The notes under the pieces are model-generated. The model searched no databases. It saw only the letters and a program-made list of their open reading frames with translations, and was not told the DNA's origin. A DNA stretch of 64,000 nt, from contig CAJXKA010000001.1 of assembly GCA_913055655.1 (NCBI GenBank), positions 1,302,842 to 1,366,841 of the forward strand, written 5' to 3'. The first letter of the stretch is position 1. Each line of letters begins with the position of its first letter. Shown one piece after another: positions 9,931-17,904 of the stretch. The translations under genes and the position numbers were made by a program. This DNA is from an uncultured Oceanospirillales bacterium. Its GTDB lineage: Bacteria; Pseudomonadota; Gammaproteobacteria; Xanthomonadales; SZUA-36.

Positions 9931-12228
9931 ATGAATAAACATGCTCAATACAATGCCCACCGGTTTCTGAAAACGCCGCTCGGCTCGGCGCTCGCGCTCG
10001 CCCTCACGGCGATGACGGCGGCACCGGCTGCGCTGGCACAGGACGACGACGGGGACGAGGAGAACCGCGGCACCATCGATGTCCTCCTCGAAGAAGTGAT
10101 TGTCACGGCACGGAAGCGCGAAGAACTCGCACAACAGACGCCGTTGTCCGTTACCGCCTACAACGACGAGCAGATCGAGGCGCTGAAAGTCCGCAAGCTG
10201 GACGACCTGGCCGTCGGCATGCCCAACGTCGCGCTGGATGACATCGGCACCGCCAAGGGCCTGGCCAATTTCTCCATTCGCGGCCTGGGCATCAACAGCT
10301 CCATTCCCTCCATCGACCCGACCGTGGGCGTCTTTATCGACGGCGTCTACATGGGCATGAACGCCGGCCTGGTGTTCGACATGTTTGACCTGGCCAGCAT
10401 CGAGGTCCTGCGCGGCCCGCAGGGCACCCTGTTCGGGCGCAACGTCACCGGCGGTGCCATCCTCGTCAACACGCACCGCCCCAGCGACGAGCTGGAAGTC
10501 CGACTGCGCGCGGCCGTGGACGGCAACCCGAACGGCGACGGCGGCATGAGCAAGTACTTCATGGGCAGCATCTCCGGGGCCGTGACCGACACCCTGGGCG
10601 CCCGGATGAGCGTCTACTACAACGATGACGACGGTTACCACGTCAACCTGTTCGACGGCAGCGACCACGGCAAGGCGGAAACCACCATCATCCGGCCCGT
10701 GATCACCTGGTCGCCGGCCGAGAATGTCGACCTGACCGTGCGCTGGGAGCACATGGAGTCCGACAACGACGGTCCGAGCGCCCAGAACCACACCAACGGT
10801 TCGGGAATTCCCGGGTTCTTCGCCTCGTTCGACCGTGACAGCTTTGACATGTCCATTGACGAGCCGGGTTTCTACAACCTGGAAAACGACCTGGTCACCG
10901 CGCAACTGAACTGGTACGTGGACTTCGGCGACGGCGTGATCACCAACATCTTCGGCTGGAAGGACTACTACGCCAACGGCCTGGCCGACATCGACGCGCA
11001 GCCGGTCTGGCTGTTCCACGCGGATTCGTGGCTGGAACAGGAGCAGGTCTCGAACGAACTGCGCTACAACGGCACCTTCGGGGCGGCCTCGGTCACCACC
11101 GGTATTTACTGGTTCACCCAGGACATCGGCTACCACGAGGGCCGCAGGCTGCTGGGCGTCGCCACCGGCGGTGTTGCGCCGGCACTCACCCAGGACGGCG
11201 GCGGCCTCTACGATGTCGATTCGCTGGCCTGGTTTGGCACGGTCGATTACGACATCACCGACGACTGGACCCTGACCGGCGGCCTGCGCTACACCGACGA
11301 GGAGAAATCCGCGCAGATTGCCTCGCTGATTCGCAATGTCGACTCGCCGTGTAACGTGGTGGTCGGCGCCACCTGCCCCTACGACTTCGTCGACGACGCC
11401 AGCTGGAGCGCGTGGTCCGGCAAGTTCGGGGCCATGTACCGCATCAGTGACGATATGCGGGTCTACGGGCACTGGTCACGCAGCCAGCGCTCCGGCGGCT
11501 ACAACCTGCGCAACACCGCCATCGACACCGTCAACCTGGGCCCGGGCCCGTTCGACGAGGAAGTCGTCGACAGCATCGAATTCGGCCTGAAGACCGAATT
11601 CGCCGGGCGCGGCAACTTCAACGCCGCGGTGTTCTACAACACGGTGGAGGACATGCAGCGCGAGGTGAACCTGTCCGACCCGATCTCCGGCGTCGTCCAG
11701 GTCATCAAGAACACGGCTGATGCCGACCTCTACGGCTTCGAACTGGACGGCATGTACGCCTTCGGCACCGGTACGCTACTGACCGGCTCGGTGGGCTACA
11801 CCAAGTCCGAGTACGCCACGATCCTGTTCGACCTGAATGGCGATGGTGTCATCAATGAAGCCGACAAGGCGCTGAAGCTGCCGCGTGCACCGGAACTGAC
11901 CTGGAGCGTGGGCCTGAACCAGGACTGGGACCTGGGTGACTGGGGATGGCTGTCCGGCCGCGTCAGCTACGCCTACCGCGACGACGCCTTCTACACCGAC
12001 AACAACCTGGGTTACTTCCTGTCGCAGGACATCGTCGACGCGGGCCTGGACTGGGGTATCGGCGAGCACTGGGTGCTGTCGCTGTACGGTCGCAACCTGC
12101 TCGACTCCGTGAACCATGGCGGCGATACGCAGCTGCCGGCCATTCTCGGGCCGGTGCCGACCGGCGGCACGTTCTCGCCGCTGGTCAAGGGGCGCGTCGT
12201 GGGCGTGGAACTGACCTTCGAGCTTTGA
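9931..12228 (+). CDS. TonB-dependent outer-membrane receptor
   Basis: A 765-residue outer-membrane receptor. Residues 1 to about 32 are a signal peptide ending in ALAQ. A plug domain follows, starting with EEVIVTARKREELAQQTPLS and containing LRGPQGTLFGRNVTGGAI. The rest is a 22-strand-type barrel with the DNLGYFLSQ and YGRNLLD type strands, ending in a C-terminal phenylalanine-rich strand (LTFEL) used for insertion. The start at 9931 follows a GGGAGA site. This iron-complex/catabolic subtype often imports hydrophobic organic compounds, and its position between beta-oxidation and SDR/ligase genes suggests uptake of the cluster's substrate rather than a siderophore. That is inference. Confidence 0.9.
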   Translation: MNKHAQYNAHRFLKTPLGSALALALTAMTAAPAALAQDDDGDEENRGTIDVLLEEVIVTARKREELAQQTPLSVTAYNDEQIEALKVRKLDDLAVGMPNVALDDIGTAKGLANFSIRGLGINSSIPSIDPTVGVFIDGVYMGMNAGLVFDMFDLASIEVLRGPQGTLFGRNVTGGAILVNTHRPSDELEVRLRAAVDGNPNGDGGMSKYFMGSISGAVTDTLGARMSVYYNDDDGYHVNLFDGSDHGKAETTIIRPVITWSPAENVDLTVRWEHMESDNDGPSAQNHTNGSGIPGFFASFDRDSFDMSIDEPGFYNLENDLVTAQLNWYVDFGDGVITNIFGWKDYYANGLADIDAQPVWLFHADSWLEQEQVSNELRYNGTFGAASVTTGIYWFTQDIGYHEGRRLLGVATGGVAPALTQDGGGLYDVDSLAWFGTVDYDITDDWTLTGGLRYTDEEKSAQIASLIRNVDSPCNVVVGATCPYDFVDDASWSAWSGKFGAMYRISDDMRVYGHWSRSQRSGGYNLRNTAIDTVNLGPGPFDEEVVDSIEFGLKTEFAGRGNFNAAVFYNTVEDMQREVNLSDPISGVVQVIKNTADADLYGFELDGMYAFGTGTLLTGSVGYTKSEYATILFDLNGDGVINEADKALKLPRAPELTWSVGLNQDWDLGDWGWLSGRVSYAYRDDAFYTDNNLGYFLSQDIVDAGLDWGIGEHWVLSLYGRNLLDSVNHGGDTQLPAILGPVPTGGTFSPLVKGRVVGVELTFEL

Positions 12229-12302
12229 GGGGGGCGCCTGCAGCGGACATGGGGGCCGGCGCGCCACGCGTCGCCCCCCTGGCCGTTTTATCACGTGCCA
12301 AT

Positions 12303-13094
12303 TTACATGGCGGAGAAGCCGCCATCCACGGCCAGCGCCTGGCCGTTCAAATAGGACAGCGCCGGCGAGCACAGCATGACCATCGCGGCGACCACTTCTT
12401 CGGGTTCCGCCAGCCGCTTCAAGGGGCAGCCGTTGGCCAGCCAGTGAAGTTGCTCCTCGGCGCTCTTGCCGGCCGGCGGCGTAATGCCGGTCACCATCGG
12501 CGTGAGGGTAAAGAACGGGCACACGGCATTCACGCGAACGCCGGACGAGGCAAACTCGACCGCCGCGGTGCGGGTCATTCCGACGACGGCGTGCTTGGCG
12601 GCGGCATAGGCCGACACGCCCGGTGCCGCACCCAGCCCGGCCATGGAACTGACGTTCAGGATGATGCCCTTGCCGCGGGCCTTCATGACGCGGGCCTGGT
12701 GCTTCAGGCCATAGAACACGCCCTTGACGTTGATGTTGAGCTGGGCGTCGACGAGCGAATCGTCGCAATGCTCCAGCGGCGTCATTGGCGGCGCGATACC
12801 GGCGTTGTTGACGGCGATGTCCAGGCCGTTGAACGCCTCGACCGCGGCATCCACCAGCGCCTTCACATCCGTTTCCTGCGAGACATCGCAACGGCGGGTG
12901 ATGACCTCGACGCCGCCCGCCCGCAATTCGTCGCCCAGCGCTTCGAGCACGCCGGTGGCGATATCGCCCAGCACCAGCTTCGCGCCGCGCGCACCCAGTT
13001 CACGCGCCAGCCCGGCGCCCAGGCCGCTGGCCGCACCGGTGACCAGCGCCACGCGACCATCGAAATCGAGCAATGGATCCCGTGACGCGCTCAT
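12303..13094 (-). CDS. Short-chain dehydrogenase/reductase (SDR)
   Basis: A 263-residue classical SDR. It has the cofactor motif VTGAASGLGAGLA near residue 15, the NNAG segment (AVNNAGIAPP) near 90, and a catalytic Ser/Tyr/Lys set in NVSSMAGLG and SAYAAAKHAV around 145-170. The start ATG at 13094 overlaps the stop codon of the upstream SDR gene (ATGA), which shows translational coupling; upstream in-frame starts lie inside that gene. It likely oxidises or reduces a hydroxy/keto group of the cluster's substrate with NAD(P). The exact reaction is unknown. Confidence 0.88.
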   Translation of the reverse strand: MSASRDPLLDFDGRVALVTGAASGLGAGLARELGARGAKLVLGDIATGVLEALGDELRAGGVEVITRRCDVSQETDVKALVDAAVEAFNGLDIAVNNAGIAPPMTPLEHCDDSLVDAQLNINVKGVFYGLKHQARVMKARGKGIILNVSSMAGLGAAPGVSAYAAAKHAVVGMTRTAAVEFASSGVRVNAVCPFFTLTPMVTGITPPAGKSAEEQLHWLANGCPLKRLAEPEEVVAAMVMLCSPALSYLNGQALAVDGGFSAM

Positions 13095-13855
13095 ACCGTC
13101 AACCCCCCGTCGACGACAATGCATTCGCCCGTGGTGTAGCTGGCCGCGTCGGAGACCAGGTAGAGCACGGCGCCGGCCATCTCGCGTGGCTCCGCGTGCC
13201 GGCCCATCGGGATCATCGCCACCATCTGGCGATAGATGTCCTCGTTGCTGAACAGCGCGCCGGCGAATTTCGTTTTCGTCAGCCCCGGCAACAGCGCGTT
13301 GACGCGGATGCCGTCAGCGGCGCATTCCTTGGCGAAAGCCCGGGTCATGTTGACCACGGCCCCTTTGGTGATGGAATAGATGCCCTGCCCCGGGCCCGGC
13401 TGCAGGGCGTTGACCGAGGCGGTGTTGACGATGGCGCCGCCGCCGTTCTCCCGCATCAGCCGGCCCGCGGCGACGGACATGTAAAAGTAGCCGCGGATGT
13501 TGACCTCGACAGTCTTGTCAAAGGCTTCAACCGGGGTGTCCAGGATATGCCCGAAGTACGGGTTTGCCGCGGCATTGTTGACCAGGATGTCGAGCCGGCC
13601 GTGTCGTTCAGCGATGCCGTCCACGCAGCGCTGGATGTCGTCCAGGTCGCCGACGTGACAACCGACGGCCTCGGCCGAACCGCCGTCGCCGGTGATCGCG
13701 TCCACCACCACCTGGCAACCCTCCGGTTTGCGGCTGGAGACAATGACATGGGCGCCCTGTTCGGCCAGCAGCCGGGCGATCGCTTCGCCGATGCCGCGGC
13801 TGGCGCCGGTCACCAGCGCGACCTTCCCGCCCAGGTCGAATATCGAGTTTTTCAT
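13091..13855 (-). CDS. Short-chain dehydrogenase/reductase (SDR)
   Basis: A 254-residue classical SDR. It carries the cofactor loop VTGASRGIGEAIA at about 16-28, VNNAAANPYFG near residue 90, NTASVNALQPG, and the catalytic Tyr-Lys in GIYSITKGAV near 155-165. Its C-terminus (TTGECIVVDGGLTV) is typical. It is the first gene of a two-SDR operon and is divergent from the acyl-CoA ligase across an AT-rich 83-bp gap. The sequence resembles FabG-like and dehydrogenase/reductase SDR-family 4-type proteins. Substrate unknown. Confidence 0.88.
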   Translation of the reverse strand: MKNSIFDLGGKVALVTGASRGIGEAIARLLAEQGAHVIVSSRKPEGCQVVVDAITGDGGSAEAVGCHVGDLDDIQRCVDGIAERHGRLDILVNNAAANPYFGHILDTPVEAFDKTVEVNIRGYFYMSVAAGRLMRENGGGAIVNTASVNALQPGPGQGIYSITKGAVVNMTRAFAKECAADGIRVNALLPGLTKTKFAGALFSNEDIYRQMVAMIPMGRHAEPREMAGAVLYLVSDAASYTTGECIVVDGGLTV

Positions 13856-13938
13856 ACCGCACTCTCCATATAATAAATTACTTCATATAAACACTACATC
13901 ATTTTGATTATAAAAGCTATTTTATTAAGGAAACCGAC
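13856..13938. promoter_or_regulatory. AT-rich divergent promoter region
   Basis: The 83 bp between the SDR pair and the acyl-CoA ligase are strongly AT-rich (about 13865-13935) against a GC-rich background. They must hold the promoters for both directions. TAATAAATTACTT and TTATAAAAGC are plausible -10 neighbourhoods. AAGGAAA precedes the ligase start. Confidence 0.45.
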
Positions 13939-15579
13939 ATGTCACTGACCATTCACCGCACCCCGTCCGCCCATGGCAATCCCATGCTGATCGGCGCCAT
14001 CCTGGCCGAGGGCGTCGCCCGCGCACCCGACCAGGAGATCGTCTACGCGCGGCGCCACCGATACACGTACCGGGACCTGGACAAGCGCGTCCACCAGCTG
14101 GCGGGCATGCTGGCCGGGCTGGGTATCACGCCGGGCGACACCATCGGCGTCATGGACTGGGACAGCCACCGCTACCTGGAATGCTTCTACGCCATCCCGA
14201 TGATGGGCGCCGTGCTGCACACGATTAACGTGCGCCTGAGCCCGGAGCAGGTGCTGTACACCATCAACCATGCCGAGGATGACGTGATCCTGCTGAACCG
14301 GGAGTTCGCGCCGCTGCTGGCCGCCATCGCCGACAAGCTCGACAACGCCGACACCCGCATCGTGCTGATGGACGACGGCGATGACGCCGCGCTCGACGGC
14401 CTGGACCTGGCCGGCGAATACGAAGCGTTAATGGCGGCCGCGCCCTGTACTTTCGATTTTCCCGAGCTTGACGAGGACACCCGGGCGACGACCTTCTACA
14501 CCACCGGCACCACCGGCCTGCCCAAGGGGGTCTACTTCAGCCACCGACAGCTGGTGCTGCACACCTACGCCAGCCGGGCGCTGGAGCGCGAGACCTCCCA
14601 GGGTGAGCTGACCGTGGACGATGTCTACATGCCGCTGACGCCCATGTTCCACGTCCATGCCTGGGGCATGCCCTACCACGCCACCATCAAAGGCGTGAAA
14701 CAGGTCTATCCCGGCCGCTACGACCCGGCCACCATCATCGGGTTGTACCAGCAGGAAAACGTCACGTTCAGCCACTGCGTGCCGACGATCTTCCAGATGG
14801 TGGTGGGCGCCCCGGCGGCCGAGGGCGTGGACTTCAGCGGCTGGAAGGTCATTATCGGTGGCGCCGCGATGCCACCCGCGATGTGCCGGGCCGCGCTTGA
14901 ACGCGGCATCGACATCTACACCGGCTACGGCATGAGCGAGACCTGCCCGGTGCTGACCCTGGCGCTGCTGCCCACGGAGCTGGTCGATGCCGACATCGAC
15001 ACCCAGGTGGAATTCCGCTGCCGCACCGGGCGGCCGGTGCCGATGGTGCAGCTGAGGATTGTCGACAACGACATGAACGACGTGGCGCATGACGGCCAGA
15101 CACCCGGTGAAATTGTCGTCCGCGCACCCTGGCTGACCCAGGGCTACCTGAAGGATGAGGAACACTCCGAGGAACTGTGGCGCGGCGGCTGGCTGCACAC
15201 CGGCGATATCGGCGTCATGGACAAAGACGGCTGGCTACGCGTCACCGACCGCATCAAGGACGTTATCAAGACCGGTGGGGAGTGGGTCTCCTCGCTGGAC
15301 CTGGAAGCATTGATCACCCAGCACCCGGACGTGGCCGAGTGCGCGGTGATCGGCGTGCCAGACGAGAAATGGGGCGAACGGCCACTGGCGCTGGTGGTGG
15401 CGAAACCGGGCGCGGCGCTCGACCCGGCCTCGGTCACCGCGCTGGTCCAGGCCCGCGCGGACGATGGCGTGATTTCGCAGTATGGCGTGCCGGACCGCGT
15501 GAAAGTGGTGGACGCCCTGCCCCGCACCAGCGTCGGCAAGCTGGACAAGAAGTTGATGCGAACGACCATGGCGGACTGA
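13939..15579 (+). CDS. Acyl-CoA ligase (AMP-forming, medium/long-chain fatty-acid type)
   Basis: A 546-residue ANL-superfamily ligase that activates a carboxylic acid to its CoA thioester through an acyl-adenylate. The phosphate loop TTFYTTGTTGLPKGV lies at about 186-200, the A5 motif GYGMSETCP near 332, the hinge/ribose-binding segment WLHTGDIGVMDKDGW near 418, and the catalytic Lys of the C-terminal lid in TSVGKLDKK near 533. The overall pattern is like AlkK-type medium-chain ligases. It would supply substrate for the acyl-CoA dehydrogenase/FadBA-type block upstream and is divergent from two SDR genes that may prepare that acid. Confidence 0.92.
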   Translation: MSLTIHRTPSAHGNPMLIGAILAEGVARAPDQEIVYARRHRYTYRDLDKRVHQLAGMLAGLGITPGDTIGVMDWDSHRYLECFYAIPMMGAVLHTINVRLSPEQVLYTINHAEDDVILLNREFAPLLAAIADKLDNADTRIVLMDDGDDAALDGLDLAGEYEALMAAAPCTFDFPELDEDTRATTFYTTGTTGLPKGVYFSHRQLVLHTYASRALERETSQGELTVDDVYMPLTPMFHVHAWGMPYHATIKGVKQVYPGRYDPATIIGLYQQENVTFSHCVPTIFQMVVGAPAAEGVDFSGWKVIIGGAAMPPAMCRAALERGIDIYTGYGMSETCPVLTLALLPTELVDADIDTQVEFRCRTGRPVPMVQLRIVDNDMNDVAHDGQTPGEIVVRAPWLTQGYLKDEEHSEELWRGGWLHTGDIGVMDKDGWLRVTDRIKDVIKTGGEWVSSLDLEALITQHPDVAECAVIGVPDEKWGERPLALVVAKPGAALDPASVTALVQARADDGVISQYGVPDRVKVVDALPRTSVGKLDKKLMRTTMAD

Positions 15580-15601
15580 CGCCCGCCGGCCGGCACCCCG
15601 G

Positions 15602-16021
15602 TCAGCCTTTCGCGATCACCATGGTGGTGAGCCGCCCGGTGGCCACGGCGCGGCCCTCTTCGTCCATGACATCCGCCTGCCAGACGTGGGTGCGCCGCCC
15701 GGCGTGCACGGCGCGCACCCGGCAGGTCACGGTCCCGTTGCGCACCGCGCGCAGGTGATTGACGTTCAGTTCCAACCCCACCGAGGCCTGGCTGTCGTGG
15801 TCGATCAGCAGTGAAGAACCCAACGATCCGAGTGTTTCAATCAACGCGGCCGTCGCCCCACCGTGCAACAGCCCGAATGGCTGGAACGTGCGCTCGTCCA
15901 CCGGCATGGTGCCGGTCAACCCGTCTTCGGCCACCGCGGTCACCTCGATCCCCAGGTTTTCCACCAGGGTGCCGGTACGGATGTCATTCAGTTTCTCGAG
16001 AGATATTCCGGTATCAATCAT
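15602..16021 (-). CDS. PaaI-like hotdog thioesterase
   Basis: A 139-residue hotdog thioesterase of the PaaI/YdiI kind. FGLLHGGATAALIETLGS holds the HGG motif and the conserved catalytic acidic position, and VGLELNVNHLRAVRNG is the central strand. Such enzymes cleave aryl- or acyl-CoA and often rescue CoA in degradation pathways. I chose the ATG at 16021 with GGAG upstream; a further in-frame ATG at 16063 would add 14 residues without family resemblance. It converges on the acyl-CoA ligase and is divergent from the ATP-grasp gene. Confidence 0.85.
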   Translation of the reverse strand: MIDTGISLEKLNDIRTGTLVENLGIEVTAVAEDGLTGTMPVDERTFQPFGLLHGGATAALIETLGSLGSSLLIDHDSQASVGLELNVNHLRAVRNGTVTCRVRAVHAGRRTHVWQADVMDEEGRAVATGRLTTMVIAKG

Positions 16022-16077
16022 CGGGCAGGTCTCCAGTCGGACAGGCACGGACGCCTTTAACATGATAAAACGCCATC

Positions 16078-16992
16078 ATGACATCTCCACGCCCCGTCAA
16101 CACGCCGCGCCGCTGCGCTTACCTGACCATGGACGCGCTGGATGACTTTGTCTCCGACGCCGACCTGACCCATGAACCGCTGCGTGCCCTGGGATGGGAC
16201 ATCAGGATGGTGTCCTGGCGGGCCACGGATACCGACTGGGACCAGTTCGACCTGGTCTACATCTGCACGCCATGGGACTACCAGCAGGACCCCGGGGCAT
16301 TCCTCGACACTCTGCGGGCCATCCATGACTCGAGTGCAAAACTGGTCAACGACCTGGCCATCGTCGAGTGGAACCTGGACAAACGCTACCTGCGCGAACT
16401 CGAACAGCTGGGCGTTGCGATTGTGCCCAGCCAGTGGCATGACGATTTCGACCCGCATTCGATCAATCAGGCCTTTGCTGAATTCGGCGCGGAAAAACTG
16501 GTGATCAAGCCCGTGGTCGGCGCCAATGCCGACGACACCTTCGTGCTGCAGCACCCGCCCGGGCCCGGCATGATTGCGAAACTGTCCAGGTTGTTCAAGG
16601 ACCGACCACATTTCATCCAGCCGTTCATCGACAATGTCGTGACAGAGGGTGAGTTCTCACTGTTTTTCTTTGGCGGCAAGTACAGTCACACCATCCTGAA
16701 AACACCCGAAGACGGTGACTTCCGCACCCAGGAAGAGCATGGCTCCACCATCGCCGCATCAACACCGCCCACAGGCCTGGTCGAAACCGCCGCCGGGGTC
16801 ATTGCGCGGGTTCAGCCCGAACCGGTATACGCCCGGGCGGATTTCGTGCGCGCGCCGGGCCATCTCCGGAATCACGGCGAGTTCCTGCTGATGGAACTGG
16901 AACTGATCGAGCCTTCCCTGTACTTCCGCACCGACCCGGAATCAGCGGCGCGTTTCGCCCGCGCGCTGGACGCATTCATGTCCGCCGGGTGA
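16078..16992 (+). CDS. ATP-grasp family ligase, DcsG/RimK-like
   Basis: A 304-residue protein of the ATP-grasp superfamily, which join a carboxylate to an amine or thiol through an acyl phosphate. Seen here are a pre-ATP-grasp N-domain (YICTPWDYQQDP), the ATP-binding EKLVIKPVVGANADDTF near 135-155 with the Lys of the first grasp strand, HFIQPFIDNVVTEGEFSLF near 180-200, and the metal-binding end LLMELELIEPSLYF near 268-281. This layout resembles the small ATP-grasp group that includes the cycloserine-pathway enzyme DcsG. No peptide or amino-acid biosynthesis partner lies next to it, so its product is unknown. It starts 56 bp from the divergent thioesterase and 20 bp before the next gene. Confidence 0.75.
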   Translation: MTSPRPVNTPRRCAYLTMDALDDFVSDADLTHEPLRALGWDIRMVSWRATDTDWDQFDLVYICTPWDYQQDPGAFLDTLRAIHDSSAKLVNDLAIVEWNLDKRYLRELEQLGVAIVPSQWHDDFDPHSINQAFAEFGAEKLVIKPVVGANADDTFVLQHPPGPGMIAKLSRLFKDRPHFIQPFIDNVVTEGEFSLFFFGGKYSHTILKTPEDGDFRTQEEHGSTIAASTPPTGLVETAAGVIARVQPEPVYARADFVRAPGHLRNHGEFLLMELELIEPSLYFRTDPESAARFARALDAFMSAG

Positions 16993-17012
16993 GGGTGTAT
17001 CCTCTGCCGCCT

Positions 17013-17900
17013 ATGAACAAGCAAACCGTTTCCTTTCTCGGGCTTGGCGTGATGGGTTACCCCATGGCCGGCCACCTGGCCGCGGGCGGTCACGCCTTGC
17101 GGGTCTACAACCGCACCACCGAGCGCGCGCAGGCGTGGGTCGCCGAACACCCGGGCTGCGCCCACCCGACGCCGCGTGACGCGGCGGAAGGCGCCGCCGT
17201 GGTGTTCTGTTGCGTGGGCAACGACGATGACCTGCGTTCGGTGACCCTGGGCGAGAACGGCGCCTTCGCCGGCATGGCCGCGGGCACCGTGTTCGTCGAC
17301 CACACCACCACCTCGGCCAACGTGGCGCGGGAACTGGCTGCCGTCGCGGCCGAGTCAGGCATTCGCTATGTCGACGCCCCGGTCTCGGGCGGCCAGGCGG
17401 GCGCCGAAAACGGCCAGCTGACCGTGATGATGGGCGGAAAGGCTGACGTTATTGATGCGATCGCGCCGCTGGTCAACTGCTACGCACGCATGCAGGCCAG
17501 GCTGGGCGACGTCGGCGCGGGCCAGCTGGCCAAGATGGCCAACCAGATCTGCATCGCCGGCACCGTCCAGGGCCTGGCCGAGGCCCTGCACTTCACCCGC
17601 AACGCCGGCCTGGACCCGGAACAGGTGGTCGAGGTGATCAGCAAGGGCGCCGCGCAGTCCTGGCAAATGGACAACCGCGCCGCGACGATGACCGCCGGCG
17701 AGTTCGACTTCGGCTTCGCCGTCGACTGGATGCGCAAAGACCTAGGGTATACGCTGGACGAAGCGCGGAGAAACGGCTCACGGCTGCCACTGACGGCGCT
17801 GGTCGACCAGTTCTATGCCCAGGTCCAGGCCATGGGCGGGGGTCGCTGGGATACCTCCAGCCTGCTGGTGCCGCTGGAGCGCGGCCGCCAGGACGACTAA
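17013..17900 (+). CDS. NAD(P)-dependent beta-hydroxyacid dehydrogenase (3-HIBADH/GarR-like)
   Basis: A 295-residue enzyme of the 3-hydroxyisobutyrate dehydrogenase/tartronate-semialdehyde reductase family. It shows the dinucleotide motif FLGLGVMGYPMAGHLAAGG at the N-terminus, the substrate-binding DAPVSGGQAGAENG near residue 118, and the catalytic Lys in GAGQLAKMANQ near 171. The family interconverts beta-hydroxyacids and semialdehydes. Beside altronate dehydratase it is likelier to act on a sugar-derived acid (GarR-like) than in valine breakdown, but that is inference. The ATG at 17013 fits the Rossmann start; GTG codons at 16989 and 16995 are possible alternatives because a clear ribosome site is lacking. 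Confidence 0.85.
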   Translation: MNKQTVSFLGLGVMGYPMAGHLAAGGHALRVYNRTTERAQAWVAEHPGCAHPTPRDAAEGAAVVFCCVGNDDDLRSVTLGENGAFAGMAAGTVFVDHTTTSANVARELAAVAAESGIRYVDAPVSGGQAGAENGQLTVMMGGKADVIDAIAPLVNCYARMQARLGDVGAGQLAKMANQICIAGTVQGLAEALHFTRNAGLDPEQVVEVISKGAAQSWQMDNRAATMTAGEFDFGFAVDWMRKDLGYTLDEARRNGSRLPLTALVDQFYAQVQAMGGGRWDTSSLLVPLERGRQDD

Positions 17901-17904
17901 GCCA

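Noticed and set aside
9745-11472. 575-codon minus-strand open frame
   Set aside because: It lies opposite the TonB receptor gene; its translation is low-complexity Val/Gly/Asp-rich text typical of antisense frames.
12228-12280. Possible terminator between the TonB receptor and SDR genes
   Set aside because: AGGGGGGCG and CGCCCCCCT can pair, but the loop is 35 bases and the following T-run is weak.
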